Assembly (NCBI RefSeq): GCF_003086295.3
Contig: NC_092040.1
Coordinates: 3,348,001-3,412,000 of the forward strand
DNA: 64,000 nucleotides
Direction of reading: 5' to 3'
Source of the DNA: Arachis hypogaea
Taxonomy: Eukaryota; Streptophyta; Magnoliopsida; Fabales; Fabaceae
The notes beneath the pieces are model-generated. The model made no database searches. It had not been told where the DNA came from and worked only from the letters and a program-made list of their open reading frames with translations. Within the stretch, counting starts at the first letter, position 1. The number at the start of each line of letters is the position of its first letter. Position numbers and translations under genes: made by a program. Shown piece by piece: positions 52,378 to 64,000 of the stretch.

Positions 52378-52572
52378 GAACAAAAAAAAATATTTAACTC
52401 GGTCTTCATTTTTTATTTTTTGGAATTAATTAGTTTTTGTGCAAAAAAAATAATATTGACTTTTTTTTGACATAAGAGTTAATCAGTCATATAAAAATAA
52501 AGTTTAGGAGTCCAATTGAATATTTTTTTTTGTCAAGAATTTCGTTGTCTTTTGAAGTAGTTGTCTGTTTAG
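52378..52572. mobile_element. GACAACGAGGT MITE, copy 3 (truncated)
   Basis: Shares TAATCAGTCATATAAAAATA and AATTTCGTTGTCTTTTGAAG with the copies at 25690 and 50575; the left arm is eroded. It ends about 160 bases before the MORC leader. Confidence 0.55.
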
Positions 52573-52734
52573 GATTTTTTCTCTATAATTTTTTATTATT
52601 TAATATTTTTTATATTTTTTAATTTTATTTAAAAAATATAAAATAAGAAATTACATTTTATTAAACAATTAAAAAAATAATGTGAGACTGTCCAACGTGT
52701 TAATCGAATATATCGGCTCTGAGCGGGTAAACGT

Positions 52735-53203
52735 CTCTTCATTTCTCTTCCCAGTTCTTCTTCCCTCAGTTCTCCTCACTCTTTCTCCCTTCTGTCCCAA
52801 ACGACGTCGTTTCACTTCCTCTCTTCCCTCTCCATTCTCCACTGCTACCTAGGGTTTCCCTTCCCTTTCATCACCATTATCATAGTAATAGTAAGTAACA
52901 TTCTTCCTTCTCTCTTTCTTTAATTGCACTTTTTGACTTTTGCTGTTTTCCTAACCTGCATTGCAATTGCTGCATGCAGCTGTTATCTTCTTGAAAATGC
53001 AAGTTTTAAAGCTTTCGAGCTTCGTTCTGTTTATGAGCCATTTTCTCTTTCAAATGAGATTTTTTTTTTTTTTTAATTTTTTTTGTAACAAGACTAAAGC
53101 ATTCACAAGTTAGCTTTCTGAACTTTCATCGCTCTTTGATTTTTGATATAATAGCACGTAATGCGCTGTTAATGTTTCTCACTTCTTGATCCTCTTTATG
53201 CAG
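52735..53203 (+). promoter_or_regulatory. MORC 5' leader with leader intron and promoter motifs
   Basis: A C/T-rich leader without any ATG runs to 52890, then a 313-bp leader intron (donor GTAAGT at 52891, acceptor ATGCAG) ends exactly one base before the start codon. The leader holds the 14-bp palindrome AAACGACGTCGTTT (52799-52812) and a telo-box-like CTAGGGTTT (52849-52857), both frequent in core promoters and leaders of broadly expressed plant genes. No clear TATA box was found; the start site is not placed. Confidence 0.6.
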
Positions 53204-56200
53204 ATGAGTTTTGTCCTTAAAAAGGATCGGAAAACTATATGCAGTGTCAAGTCCACAAACGCGCCTACTGAACTGTATGAATTATTCTTCTTACTGAAGC
53301 ATACTTTAGTTTTCTATATTCTTTAGCATTTATTGTGTGTGATTCATTTGCTGACGTGAAAAAAGTTTTTGCAGGTCCAATGAGTTGAACATACATACAA
53401 TGAAACATATGAAAGTATCAGGAATTTCCATGTTGCCCCAGTTTTCATTGGACCCTGCCCCAGAAAATTCGCATGAAAAGCACGAGTGGAGAAGGTTCTT
53501 GGATTTCCTGCACAAGTATGACATGGTGTGCTACTTCTATTAATTATTATTTCAGCTCTGGCATGCATATGTTTGTGATTATGATGAAATCCTTTATTTA
53601 TAATGGTTGCTATAATTGTTAGCACGGTTTAATGCCAATTAGGCCTCGTTTGATATAACTGTCTCAAGAAAAAAATATAAACACTGGGAGGCATAAATCT
53701 ATTTGAGGAAGGTCTAGGCATAAAATACAAGATGTCTCTGTTCTAGGGCAAAGTTTGCCTAATTTTGTATCCACTAGAGCGGGAGCAGAAGGGGACCAAG
53801 GAAGAGATGCTACTCTTATGTCTTATCTCTGACACCTGTCTCTGTATCTTTTGTTCTCAACTTAAGCATATGCATGTTTGGCTACATGATTCTATGTGTC
53901 TATTAAAAACTAAAAGATTATGTATCAAAACAAGAAAAAGAACTGAAATATTCATTTGATGACAATAAAACAACACATAATGGGATTTTGTGATTAATGA
54001 GTGTGATTTATCCTATCCGTTAATCACTTTTCACTGTCTTTGCAATGTCTAAGACTCATTTTTGGCAGATTGCTATTGCAGACTTTGAGCCATACAAGTT
54101 TTACATTCTGCCCCCTGCTAAAGCCTCGACATCTACCCGAGTTAGTGTTGCCTATCGGATAGGCAAGACATGCGTTGTGGATAGTAGACCACGGGATTGC
54201 GAATCAGGTATGCATTCTATGGTACATCGAATTTTATTTTTCTCTTAAAACAATGTAATCAGTTAATACTTCAGTTAAAATAATCTCATGCACATTATTT
54301 CAATCTATTTGTGATCTAATTAATTGATGGCTTGGCACGCATTTATTCTTTTTGTGCATTGTGTTGTATTTTATTGTTTGTTTTTGAGGTGTAGCTGTAG
54401 CATGTTGTTTGTAGCTCTGGTTTATCTATAATTTGGGAGTTTGCTTTTCCTTTCCAAATGGTGAAGATGACTATGGAGTCCTATATTTGAATCTTAGTTT
54501 CTCCTGGTCATTTAAATTGGTGAAGTAATTTGGACTAGATAATTCTTTAGCAGGTTCGCACTTGGCTGAGGAGCATCGCCGACCTAATACTTCGATGATG
54601 AGAGGCCCAGCAAATGGTGCAGAAGTTTGTTCCTCTGATCCTAACTGCCCTCAAACTGATGATTGTGCCAACCATTCTATGAGTGAAACTTGTGATGAAT
54701 TGAAAAGTAAAACTCATATGAAGCAGGATAGACTCTTCGAGAAAAATTACATACGAGCAGACCCAAGTTACCTAAAAACTCTTGGTCAAGCTCATTCTGG
54801 ATGGATTTTTGGTGGGATAGCTGAGCTTGTTGATAATTCAAGGGATGCCAAAGCCTCCAAGTAGGTTTTTTGTTTCTTGTTGGCTATTTGCTTGTTTCTC
54901 TTTGGTAGTTAACTTGCTATCTACCAGTACTTTATTTTACTCTAACTTTTCTTTCTTGGATCTACTTTCATGAAACATGAGTTTGCATTGGAAATGCTAT
55001 TTTTAAAATAATTTCTTTACTTCCAAAATGGAGCTACACAAAGAGACATGTCTTGGAGGCAATTTTTAAGCCAATTTTTGTACCTTTGGGAGATGCATCT
55101 CTACCATTCCACTATGTTCTTTTTCTTCCTATTTCAAGACAGGAACCGAGTGTTTCCTTAGGATCTACAAGCATTTTTTCCCTTTCTCAAGGCAATACCT
55201 AGTCCTCTCTTTTGTAATATTCTCTGTCATCAATTGATTTCTTTTCTTTTAATTTTCCTATAAAAAAATAGTAATAAATGGTTATATCAAATCTTCAACA
55301 TTAGAGGTAAAGGATCCAAGGTATTCTCTTAAAATTGTACCTATTATTGCTTGGATGTCACAGGTTGGATATTTTTGTAGAGATGATCAAGTTGAAGAAA
55401 TCTGGGAAGAATGTTCCTATGTTGTCAATTATTGATAATGGTCAAGGGATGAACCATGACGAGATTGTGAAAATGGTATCGTTTGGGCATAAACAACCTG
55501 ATAAAGATGTCAAGGATCACATTGGCAGATTTGGCATCGGATTCAAGGTTGTTATTTCTTTTCCTCCTTTTTGGGTTTTCCACTGCTCACCTTAGTTTTG
55601 CTCCCTTTGGGTTGATTTGTCTAATTGTCTTTGAATCTAAGGTAACTCTGTCCTTTGCCTTTGTCTTTGATGCCTATTTGAACTTCAAAGTGTTTGTGGG
55701 TGTTACATGCTGAAAAGCTTTTGTTTTCTTGGATCTCCAACAACCAGTATCTTCCTGACAAAGTCTAGTTGTTTTGTATCACTATCTTTTGGTTTTTTGG
55801 TGGCTGGTTTAAGAGAATGCTTTATGTCCATTTTACACAATTATTCTCTAATGTGAATAAAATAATAACAATGCCTTATCCTACTAGGTGGAGTTGACTA
55901 CATGAATAAACAACGCCGTTGAGTTCTATCATGTATCATGTCTACAATGAGACCCTTTACATGTAGATCTCTTTTGACCACCTCATGTGTGATTTCTTTT
56001 GCCTTTCCTCTACCATTCGCTAACGTCTATCTTCCATCTAATCTACCCTCCTAACTGGATGCTTTGCCGATTTTCTTCCCACATGTCCAAACCACTAAGT
56101 GCTATTCCAACTTTCTCTCATATATCTTCGTTCTATGTTTTGTGCATACGTGTGTGATCGTTCAGCCATCTCAGCAACCTAATCTTTGGCGTTCAATGCA

Positions 56201-59200
56201 GGGCGAAGCATATGGTTGCCCGGTTGGTTAAATGCTATAAATGAGTGTAGTAATTCTCTATTCTTAACAATAGGACCCAGAGAATTCTTAGTTCATCATG
56301 CTATTGGTCTAGGTTTACATACAACTACATTGATCTTAGTAAAAGGTGCTTTGGATGCACGTGGTTCTAGTTAATGCCAGATAAAAAAGATCTTGGTTAT
56401 AGTTTTCCTGCGATGGTCCTGGACAAGGTGATACTTGTGATATTTCAGCTTGGACGCATTTTATTTGCCGCCCAACACTATGTTTAATAAAACATAGCCG
56501 GCCTAATGGCGATAAAATTTCCCATTAAGTTTCAAGTATATTTTTTTTGTCACATATAAAACCAGACGCACTTTGCCACTTTGACAATCCCGTTTGCGTC
56601 CTATGTTTTACATCCTCCTCAATTTCTCCATTATGCTGTTCGATACACCCAAGATACTTAAAATACTTTACTTGCGATAGGATGCTTTTTCTATTTTTCA
56701 CTTTTGTATTATTATTTTTCTCTCACCTACGGAACTTTCATTCCATATATTCCATCTTACCGCGGCTTATGTGCAAACCATACTCCTCTAAGGCTCTTCT
56801 CCACAACTCTCACTTTTGAATTAAAGGTTTCCTTATTTCTCCCATAAGGACAATGTCATCGGCAAAAACATGCCTAGGGTGCTGATTCCTGGATATGTTC
56901 AGTATCTCCTAAACCAATGTAAAGAGATATGGACTTAGAGATGGTCCTTAGTGCAATCCTACACCAATAGGAAATTTCTCTGTCACATTATACTCTTCTT
57001 TTCCGAGACCTTCCATAGGACCTTTCTTGATACTCTATCATATGCTTCTTTTTTTTCCAAAGCAATAAACACCATGTGTAGATCCTTTTGTTATTCTAGA
57101 GTCTCCATCATTCTCCTTAACAAGTATATATCTTAACCTTAGGTGGTAGATCTATTTGGCATAAAGCCAAACTAGTTCTTAGAGACCTATGTCTCCTATC
57201 TCAACCTATGTTCTATGACTCTCTCCCATAACTTCATGGTATGACCTATGTGCTTGATCCTTCTGTAGTTGTTACAATTTTGTATATCCTTTTTTCTTGT
57301 AAATAGGGACTAAGGTGTTTTTCCTCCACTCATTTGACATCCTCTCAGACGCTAGGATCTCGTTAAAAAGTTTGGTTAACCAACCTATGCTTTTGCCTCC
57401 GAAGCCTCTACTATGAATAAATATCTTTTATAAAATATAAGAAGAATTGAAACTAGTTAAGGCTTGTTTTGCTTGCTTGACTTTTGTGTGTTGGAATTTC
57501 TCTTAGCTTTGTGTGCTGATACCTTGGCATCATTGTGGATATTGACAGAAGCATAAATTGATCTTATACAACCCCTTGTTCTCTCACAAAACCCCATTCC
57601 AGGTTAAAAGGATGACATATAAGATAGATTTTAATTCACAGCCTTGTTTTGTTTTGTGTCAAATTATAAGATAAATAAGATCTCTTCAGTTTACACTTTG
57701 TCTTTTTGCTTGACGTTGACTGAATTCATAATTGTTTTTCCTTCGTGGTTTTCTTACTTAGACAGGAGCAATGAGGCTTGGGAGGGATGTTCTTGTTCTA
57801 ACCCAGACTGCTAACTCCAGATCTTTAGCGTTTCTTTCACAATCTTTGAATGAAGGCAAAGATGTATGGAGAGTTCTATGAAATTTTGTTTTGTTGTATT
57901 TCATACATCATTAATTGTTGTTGTGGGTTTAAAAATAAATCGTCTTACTTCCAGATGGTAGATGTCATTAAACAACCCAATGCTGATTGACACGTATTTA
58001 TTATTCTAAATAATGATGGAATTTCTGTTAGTTCATACTGCTATCCTTTTAAATGATTTTACTGCAGAATATTGAGATTCCAATAGTTAGTTACTGTCGG
58101 CAAGGACAACAGGTGGAAATTGACACAGCTGTTCAGTCTGAAGCTTTGGCAAAAAACAATTTGAAAGCTATTAAGGACTTTTCACCATTTGACAAGTATC
58201 TAATTGGGGAGAAGGCAGCCTTGTTTTGTGGTGCTACAGGAACACAGATCTACATATGGAACCTTGATGAATGGGGGTCAGGTTATTGTCTAGAATGGCA
58301 AGATGGACTGTTTGGTGGGAGTTCTTTCCACCAAGGCGACATTTTTGTCCGCTCTAGAAGGATTCGTTCTCGTCAAGGCCAAGTTAGTCTGAAGGTTTGG
58401 CACCACTTTTGCTTTTTCAAGTTTGTCATTTGAAACTATGTATCCTGTTTTATGTTCTGTTGCATTCAGGTTCCACTAGACTTCTCGCTACGAGCTTATT
58501 TAGAAGTCATATTCTTAGTTCCACGAATGAAGATGTTTGTTCAAGGAACACTGGTAATCCATTCTTGCACAGCTTGCTTATAATATTATGCTTTTTGGAG
58601 AATGCTTCAGTGCACTTCAAATTTCCAGGTGTGTGTTGCACCATACAATCTAATGTAAAGATTGTGGGGGCAAACATCAATTGCTTATATTGCACTATAT
58701 TAATTTCTAGTCTTAGTCAGATTCAAATTGTGATTTGTTACATTTAAAAGTGACAAAAAAGGTGTATTTAAAGTGATCACAAAATTATACACTTTCTTTT
58801 TTCTCTTTTCTCTTGAAGAAATTTAAAATTTCAATATTTCATATAGCAATTTTATTTTTATCAATATGATCTTGAAATTAGATAGACTTATTCTGAAGTT
58901 TAAGAGAACTTTTTTTGAGGTACTTCGCAATTTTTTAGATCACGCAAAGAAAATAGGTAATTTTCAAATGCATCTAAACATCTTTGAAGTCTGGCTAGAG
59001 ATATAAAATTAATACAGAGCACTATAAGTGATCCGTGCACCAGTGCACCTCAATCTTCCTCATTATTTCAAGGTTCTCCACACACCTTGATGATTGAAGT
59101 GCAACTAAGACAACCCTTTGTTTATACATTATAACTAGCCAGGGGCCACGGAAGTTGATGATTTATGATCTTTAAGCCTTGTTAGCTTCATTCTAATTGT

Positions 59201-62200
59201 TCCTCTTATCTTTGCTCAGGTTAAAAGTCGACCACTAGCAAAATTTCTAACAAAAACTGTTGTGGAATCTGGTGACATCTTGGGAAATCCTGTTGAATTA
59301 ACTCTGGGATATAGTGAATTAGAATGGGAGCAGGGAAACTGTGGAATATTTTTGTACTGGCATGGTCGTTTAATTGAGGTGAGTTAGTCCACATTGTTGG
59401 AGTAACCATTATGGGGAACTTGGCATGCTATAATTTATAAACTACCATTGGAAGATACATGAACCTGATGATCTTGGATTTCATGGGTATTAATCATTCC
59501 TATGATTATTCCAGATGTGCCTGTTAGAATATAAAACAACTGATGTGCTTTTACCTGACAATTTAAGCATTATAGAATTGTTTCAAAATGATAAAGCCAC
59601 TAAAAGCTAGATTTTATCTTATTTTTGTGCAATAGATGCTACTTTAACTTTCTCTTTATTTCAAAATTTCTGTTGCTCTTTTGTTTGGCTACTCTTCCAA
59701 CACATTTTCATGTTTGACTGTGCATGCTTAGCTTCACTCTATATAATACTGGAGTTTATATTTGTCTGTTTTCCTTTGTAGGCTTACAAGAGAGTTGGTG
59801 GTATGATCCATAGTGCAGATGTAGGGCGGGGTATAATTGGTGTCATAGATGTGACCAATTTAATGGTATGGTCTTTTCGGATTGCATTTCCTTGAAAGCA
59901 TTATGTTGCTTTGGTATCTTTTTTTTTTCCTAGACTCCAACCATTTTTCAAACATACGAGGGAATAATGTTTACATGCTTAGATAGTTTTACTTAATTTG
60001 GTTGTGTGTTGCAAATGGAATTATGTACTTTGTTAAGCTGTCTAAATGATAAGTCTTCTTTCTCTCTTTTTTTAATATTTTTATTTTTTTAACAAAAATT
60101 ATTTGTCTGATGTTCCTAGATTATATTTTAGTTTGCTTGCATTGTTACGATGAGTTAATGCAATTCACATATATAAATTTTATTTTAAAAGATAGTTTAA
60201 CTATTTAATATAATTAAATATATTTAATGACATGAAGATCTAAAAATTAAAAAGTACATATATGAGGAAATACATGTTCTTGATTTAATTAGTTTCCATC
60301 TTTGATCCTTGTATTTTGCAATGCTATTTTATGTTCTTTGCATTCTGCCAAGGATTTTCTATTCTCAAGAGCCTCAGTTATACTTATGTTCTGCCTACTT
60401 TTCATGGAACTTACTTTGAGTAAATTTCTCCAATTGAACTTCTAAAGAATTTTCTAATACCTGTATCTTATGGGAATCAATGTTGTTATCAGAGTCTTTA
60501 CTTGAATGCTGTCAACAATTATTTGTTCATTTTATCTAAAAACACACTTTCTTTACATCTTAACTCCTGTACTTGTTTTGTGCTTACTGGCATAGGATGA
60601 TAAGGATGGCCGTGTTTGGGTGCATAACAACAAGCAGGGATTTCAAGACTCTGAGTCATATGCGCTACTTGAGGAGTGGCTTGCGAAAAAAGCAGATGAA
60701 TACTGGGACAAAAATTTTGATTCACTTAAGTTGGTAAAGCTCTTCTGAAAATTCTATTGTTCTATTGTAATAATAGAGGGGTTGCTTCTCAATTTATCAT
60801 TGCTATTTCTTGTTTTGAGTAACAGAATTTGCTTGTAATTAGGTAAACGTTGTGTTAATAGTTATGTTCATCTTATGAGACATGTTAGAAATTTGACATT
60901 CACTTTGGTTTTCCTCCTACACTAGTATCTCTGGTTGAATGGGAGAATAAACTGATGTTTTAAATGGATAAATAGGGGGTTAGAAGTCACTATTCATGCT
61001 ACAAACTCCAATTTTTTACATATATATCTTTGTTTACTAGGGAAATGTGCTGAACTGTACTTTCGTTTCTTTTTCCAGCATAAAGATAATTGTATCTACA
61101 AACCTGATTCCGAATGGGTGCAATGTGACAAGTGCAGAAAGTGGAGAATGTTACCTCATAACTATGACGTCGAAAAATTACCTATGCAATGGTATCCTAA
61201 ACGATAGTCCATTTCATATTTGCTTGAGTAACTGTGTTTTCATGTCATGAAAATTTGCTCTATATTTCATGATTACTTATGTTGCATTATTAATCCTTTT
61301 GCAATTATTGCTATTTTAGGTTCTGCTATATGCAGCCTTTTGGGGGTCAATGTTCAGATGAAGAACAAAAGATGGCACCTGGCACAGTTAATCTTTCCGA
61401 TAAGCGTTCAGGATATGACTGCAAGCATAAAGATTCTGATAGGATAAAGATGGAAGGTGTTACGAATGCCTCTGGTGAAGGTTAGGCATCTGCTCATTTA
61501 GTATTTACAAACCAGTAGATGATATTTGCACGATTGTTTTTAAAAGTCTGCTTAACACCAAATGTTACTTGTTAGATATAATAATTGTTCCTTTTAACTC
61601 TTGTTCTAGCAAAAAAAGGGCTAGGTTTGAAGTTAGGACCAACACTGTATTGTGAAGTTCACTTCTGTTTAGTCTCAAGACTTTCAGGATACACTTGTGA
61701 GGTCACTTGAACCAACAAATTCGAGGTTTTTTTTTTTTTGTTTTTTGTGTTTGGGGAAAATTGGCTTTATTTAATTAAAGATGATTAAATATACTCTGTA
61801 ACAATGAGAACTTTCTCAAAGTTGTCTTCAATTAATTGTTTTCCATTTTTTTTAAATGATGTTGAAGTGAACCCTAAAATAAGTTCCACTAGAGCACAAA
61901 TATTACATAGTCTTCTAGTCCTTGGTTTTTCAGAAGCCTTTGCTTTGTGTGATGAACATGGCAGATGAGAGAAGGGTGAGCTTCCAGATTGAGGAGACCA
62001 AACCTCAGGTGTTAAAGAGGTTGAGAAGAGGACCTCCATCTCCGAATCATGAGAATGCAAAGTCTAGATCACCTTCCTCAACAAAGCTGTATGAAGAACA
62101 TACAGCTGAGAAGAGGGTGAGGTTTGAAATTGAAAAACCTTCGGCCTTACAGAGGTTGAGAAGAGGACCTCCTCCATCTCCAAATCATGAGAATTCAAAG

Positions 62201-62392
62201 TCTAGATCACCTTCCTCAACAAAACTGTATGATGAAAATACAGCTGAGAAGAGGGTGAGGTTTAAAATTGAAAACACCAGACCTTCGGCCTTACAGAGGT
62301 TGGGAAGAGGACCTCCATCTCCAAATCATGAGGATTCAAAGTCTAGATCACCTTCCTCAACAAGGCCGGGAAAGGTGCACCCACTCCGATAG
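53204..62392 (+). CDS. MORC: MORC-family GHKL ATPase with CW zinc finger
   Basis: MORC proteins are nuclear ATPases that clamp and compact chromatin and act in gene and transposon silencing and plant immunity. Coding exons: 53204-53274, 53375-53525, 54069-54207, 54554-54860, 55364-55547, 57762-57863, 58068-58394, 58470-58553, 59220-59378, 59782-59865, 60596-60733, 61079-61191, 61320-61480, 61965-62392; all GT-AG, 815 aa. Order: N-terminal region (about 50-115) resembling SPOC-type sequence ([20 protein letters not shown]); GHKL ATPase with ELVDNSRDA (Glu211, Asn215), DNGQGM (247-252) and GRFGIGFK (277-284); S5-like fold (about 300-455); CW finger (594-631; Cys598, 601, 622, 631, Trp595, 604); C-terminal triple repeat (674-815). 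Catalytic and zinc residues are all present. The last splice acceptor is uncertain: an alternative uses 61934 with an extra exon from 61610. The SPOC-like label is inference. Confidence 0.9.
55856..57410 (-). mobile_element. RTE-type LINE remnant, antisense in MORC intron 6
   Basis: Read on the minus strand, it contains decayed reverse transcriptase: CCTATTGGTGTAGGATTGCA, then [11 protein letters not shown] (FADD active-site motif) at about 56830-56870, and farther on a 3' region ending in GGCATTGTTATTATTTTATT at about 55856, the short simple tail usual for this LINE group. Frame breaks throughout mean it is dead. It fills most of the 2.2 kb intron (55548-57761). It is interrupted at 56187-56467 by chloroplast DNA. 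Class by remembered plant LINE sequence. Confidence 0.8.
56187..56467 (+). pseudogene. psaB: Nuclear copy of chloroplast psaB fragment (NUPT)
   Basis: 281 bases read as part of PsaB (photosystem I P700 apoprotein A2): [56 protein letters not shown], then LMPDKKD, GYSFP and, after frame shifts, TCDISAW. Single-base losses near 56369, 56409 and 56453 and several substitutions break the frame, so it is not functional. It is inserted on the plus strand inside the minus-strand LINE and spliced out with MORC intron 6. Plastid origin is clear from the protein match. Confidence 0.93.
61965..62389 (+). repeat. Three tandem coding repeats at the MORC C terminus
   Basis: Units of 143, 138 and 144 bases (61965-62107, 62108-62245, 62246-62389) encode 48, 46 and 48 residues. 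Each has an R/K-RV-x-F start, a RL(R/G)RGPP(P)SPNHE middle and a KSRSPSST end. The DNA units are close to each other, which points to recent expansion. Confidence 0.93.
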
Positions 62393-62551
62393 AATTTTGC
62401 AGGCTACAAAAACCACATGAAAAGTTGTTTATATTTTGTTTTATTTTCTGCTGTGCTGGTGTATAGGGAAATCTTAGAAAATATTTTGTTCAGTGGAAGG
62501 ATATATGTCAATGAATCTTGTTCGACTTGAATTTAGTCTATAGATAATATA

Positions 62552-62557
62552 AATAAA
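62552..62557 (+). terminator. MORC poly(A) signal
   Basis: AATAAA lies 160 bases after the stop codon, in a T-rich context suitable for a plant 3' end. Confidence 0.6.
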
Positions 62558-64000
62558 GTCTGTATTATATTTCCCAATGCTATGGTTCAACATTGCAGGT
62601 ACTGTTTTTACTTATTTACTAACAATTGCACTAGAAGGAAATGATGTTATAGGAAAAGCATACTTATGTGCATTAAAAACTTCAAAGTTTTATTCTCCCT
62701 AAACTGTATTGCTAATAAGTGTTCTTGTTACTTGTTAGCAAAATTTTTCTACTTTTGAGTATGCCTTTTTCGATTCTCAATCATTTGTCTGAATGATAAA
62801 ATATCTCTTCACAAATCGAAAATCTCTAATTGGATTTTAACCATCCAAGTAATTGATCTAAGTAGTCTAGACACATTAATAAGTCACCATTTAAAGGGGT
62901 AATTTAGACTAATTACTTGGATAATCAAGGACCGATTTGGAATTTTCAAATTGTGGAAGGATGCCTTGTCTTTTGAAAAAAAAAAGGCCCGGATTGAAAA
63001 TGACATTTAATTTTTATTTTTAAGGTTTTGCGAAAATTTAAAGAACAGCCATAAAAGATTTGAAAAAATACCAAATTTAAAATGATAGAATATTAGTGGT
63101 GGCAAAATCATAATTTTAACATTATAGCCCAATTTTCTATAATTAATATTTATCCTTCAAAATCTACAATGTTTTTAGTTTAAGCTTTTTTGTTATAATT
63201 GGTTTATTTTTGTCTATAATATTATTATTTGAAAAAAAATGGATAAATTTATACCAAAAGTATATTCAAAATCAAGAAACGAAAATCTAAAAATAAATAA
63301 CAATTATACATCAAATAATTAAAATAAATGGTTTCACGATAACTTTTATTCCTTTATTTGTTTTACGTGTGTTATTTTATAGCAGAGTTCAAACCATATT
63401 TTTTCAATGTTCACTCCCAATAATTTTGCTGTTCTTAGTATTCTGAACAAATCATCTTTTGTTACAGAAAAAAAGAATAACATTTGGTTCTTTTGATAAA
63501 AAACTGAAAAAAATTCTTACTATGATTATGCATGGATGTTAAATTAATTTGCTTGTATTTTGCCCAACACCCACTCGTGTGCATGATGAGAAATCAATAT
63601 ATCATGATTTAGGTTTTAAATCTATATCTGAAAAAAAATAAAAGAAAACTCATTCACTAACACGACACACAATAATAAAATAGCTACATCTATATGATAA
63701 ATTCATTAATTAAAAAAAATGGTTAAACCTCATACTCAAAAGATACCTTCTAACTCCGATGAACTGATGCCAGTTTAGGACATGTTTGGTTTTTTCTTTT
63801 TTTTTTTCAGTATTTACAATTTTGTAAGAGAAGAAGTGAAATATAAAATAAAAATAAAAATAGAATTTTAATTTTATTATAAAATTCCAAAAACAAAAAA
63901 TATTATAACATAATTTTATAAAAAATCAGAAACCAAACACACTAAATTTCTAAAAAATCTGAAAATTACATTCCATGCAGTGTCACAAGTTTTTTTTCTG
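62558..64000. other. Intergenic region right of MORC
   Basis: No gene. Two likely small inverted-repeat elements: about 62815-62952 (TCCAAGTAATT arms) and about 63776-63950 (AGGACATGTTTGGTTTTTTC against AAACCAAACACACTAAA inverted). Confidence 0.45.

Noticed and set aside
56186..56374. Intact psaB gene
   Set aside because: Only an internal piece is present, with frame shifts and no start, inside a nuclear intron.

Overview
The window is nuclear DNA of a flowering plant: AT-rich intergenic sequence, GT-AG introns, intron-split genes of plant type, an inserted chloroplast gene fragment, and very dense transposon debris. The repeat families look like those of legumes, and several (the long fold-back with ACGTTT blocks, the AAATCGG/TCCGATTT palindrome series, the CCCCATGTCAGCTTGG LTR) recall peanut relatives (Arachis). 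That genus is a guess from memory, not a proof.

Genes. (1) At the left edge, plus strand, are the last two coding exons (1-15 and 2117-2187) of an NADPH-dependent thioredoxin reductase. (2) A tRNA-Lys(UUU) lies at 3713-3784. (3) Minus strand 5725-10152 carries a complete four-exon 3-hydroxy-3-methylglutaryl-CoA reductase (585 aa), the committed step of the cytosolic mevalonate pathway. (4) Plus strand 53204-62392 carries a MORC-family ATPase with a CW zinc finger (14 coding exons, 815 aa in the preferred model), preceded by a 5' leader with its own intron. These four loci are not functionally linked as far as the sequence shows.

Between HMGR and MORC (about 10.3-52.7 kb) no intact host gene was found. 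This is a transposon graveyard: fold-back MITEs, two hAT-like elements with 8-bp target duplications, two MULE-like elements with 9-10-bp duplications, a Pack-MULE-like element with a GC-rich interior, gypsy-type LTR pieces, a copia reverse-transcriptase remnant, and a 3.5-4 kb unit present in three partial tandem copies (34.8-46.7 kb). The copies of that unit act as each other's empty-site controls for at least four insertions.

The most interesting points are inside the MORC gene. Intron 6 holds an antisense RTE-type LINE remnant which is itself interrupted by 281 bp of chloroplast psaB. The C terminus is three tandem repeats of about 47 residues, each starting with an RVxF-type motif and ending in an SRSPSS block. 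I did not find a convincing new multi-gene system; the candidates offered are listed as findings with their limits.
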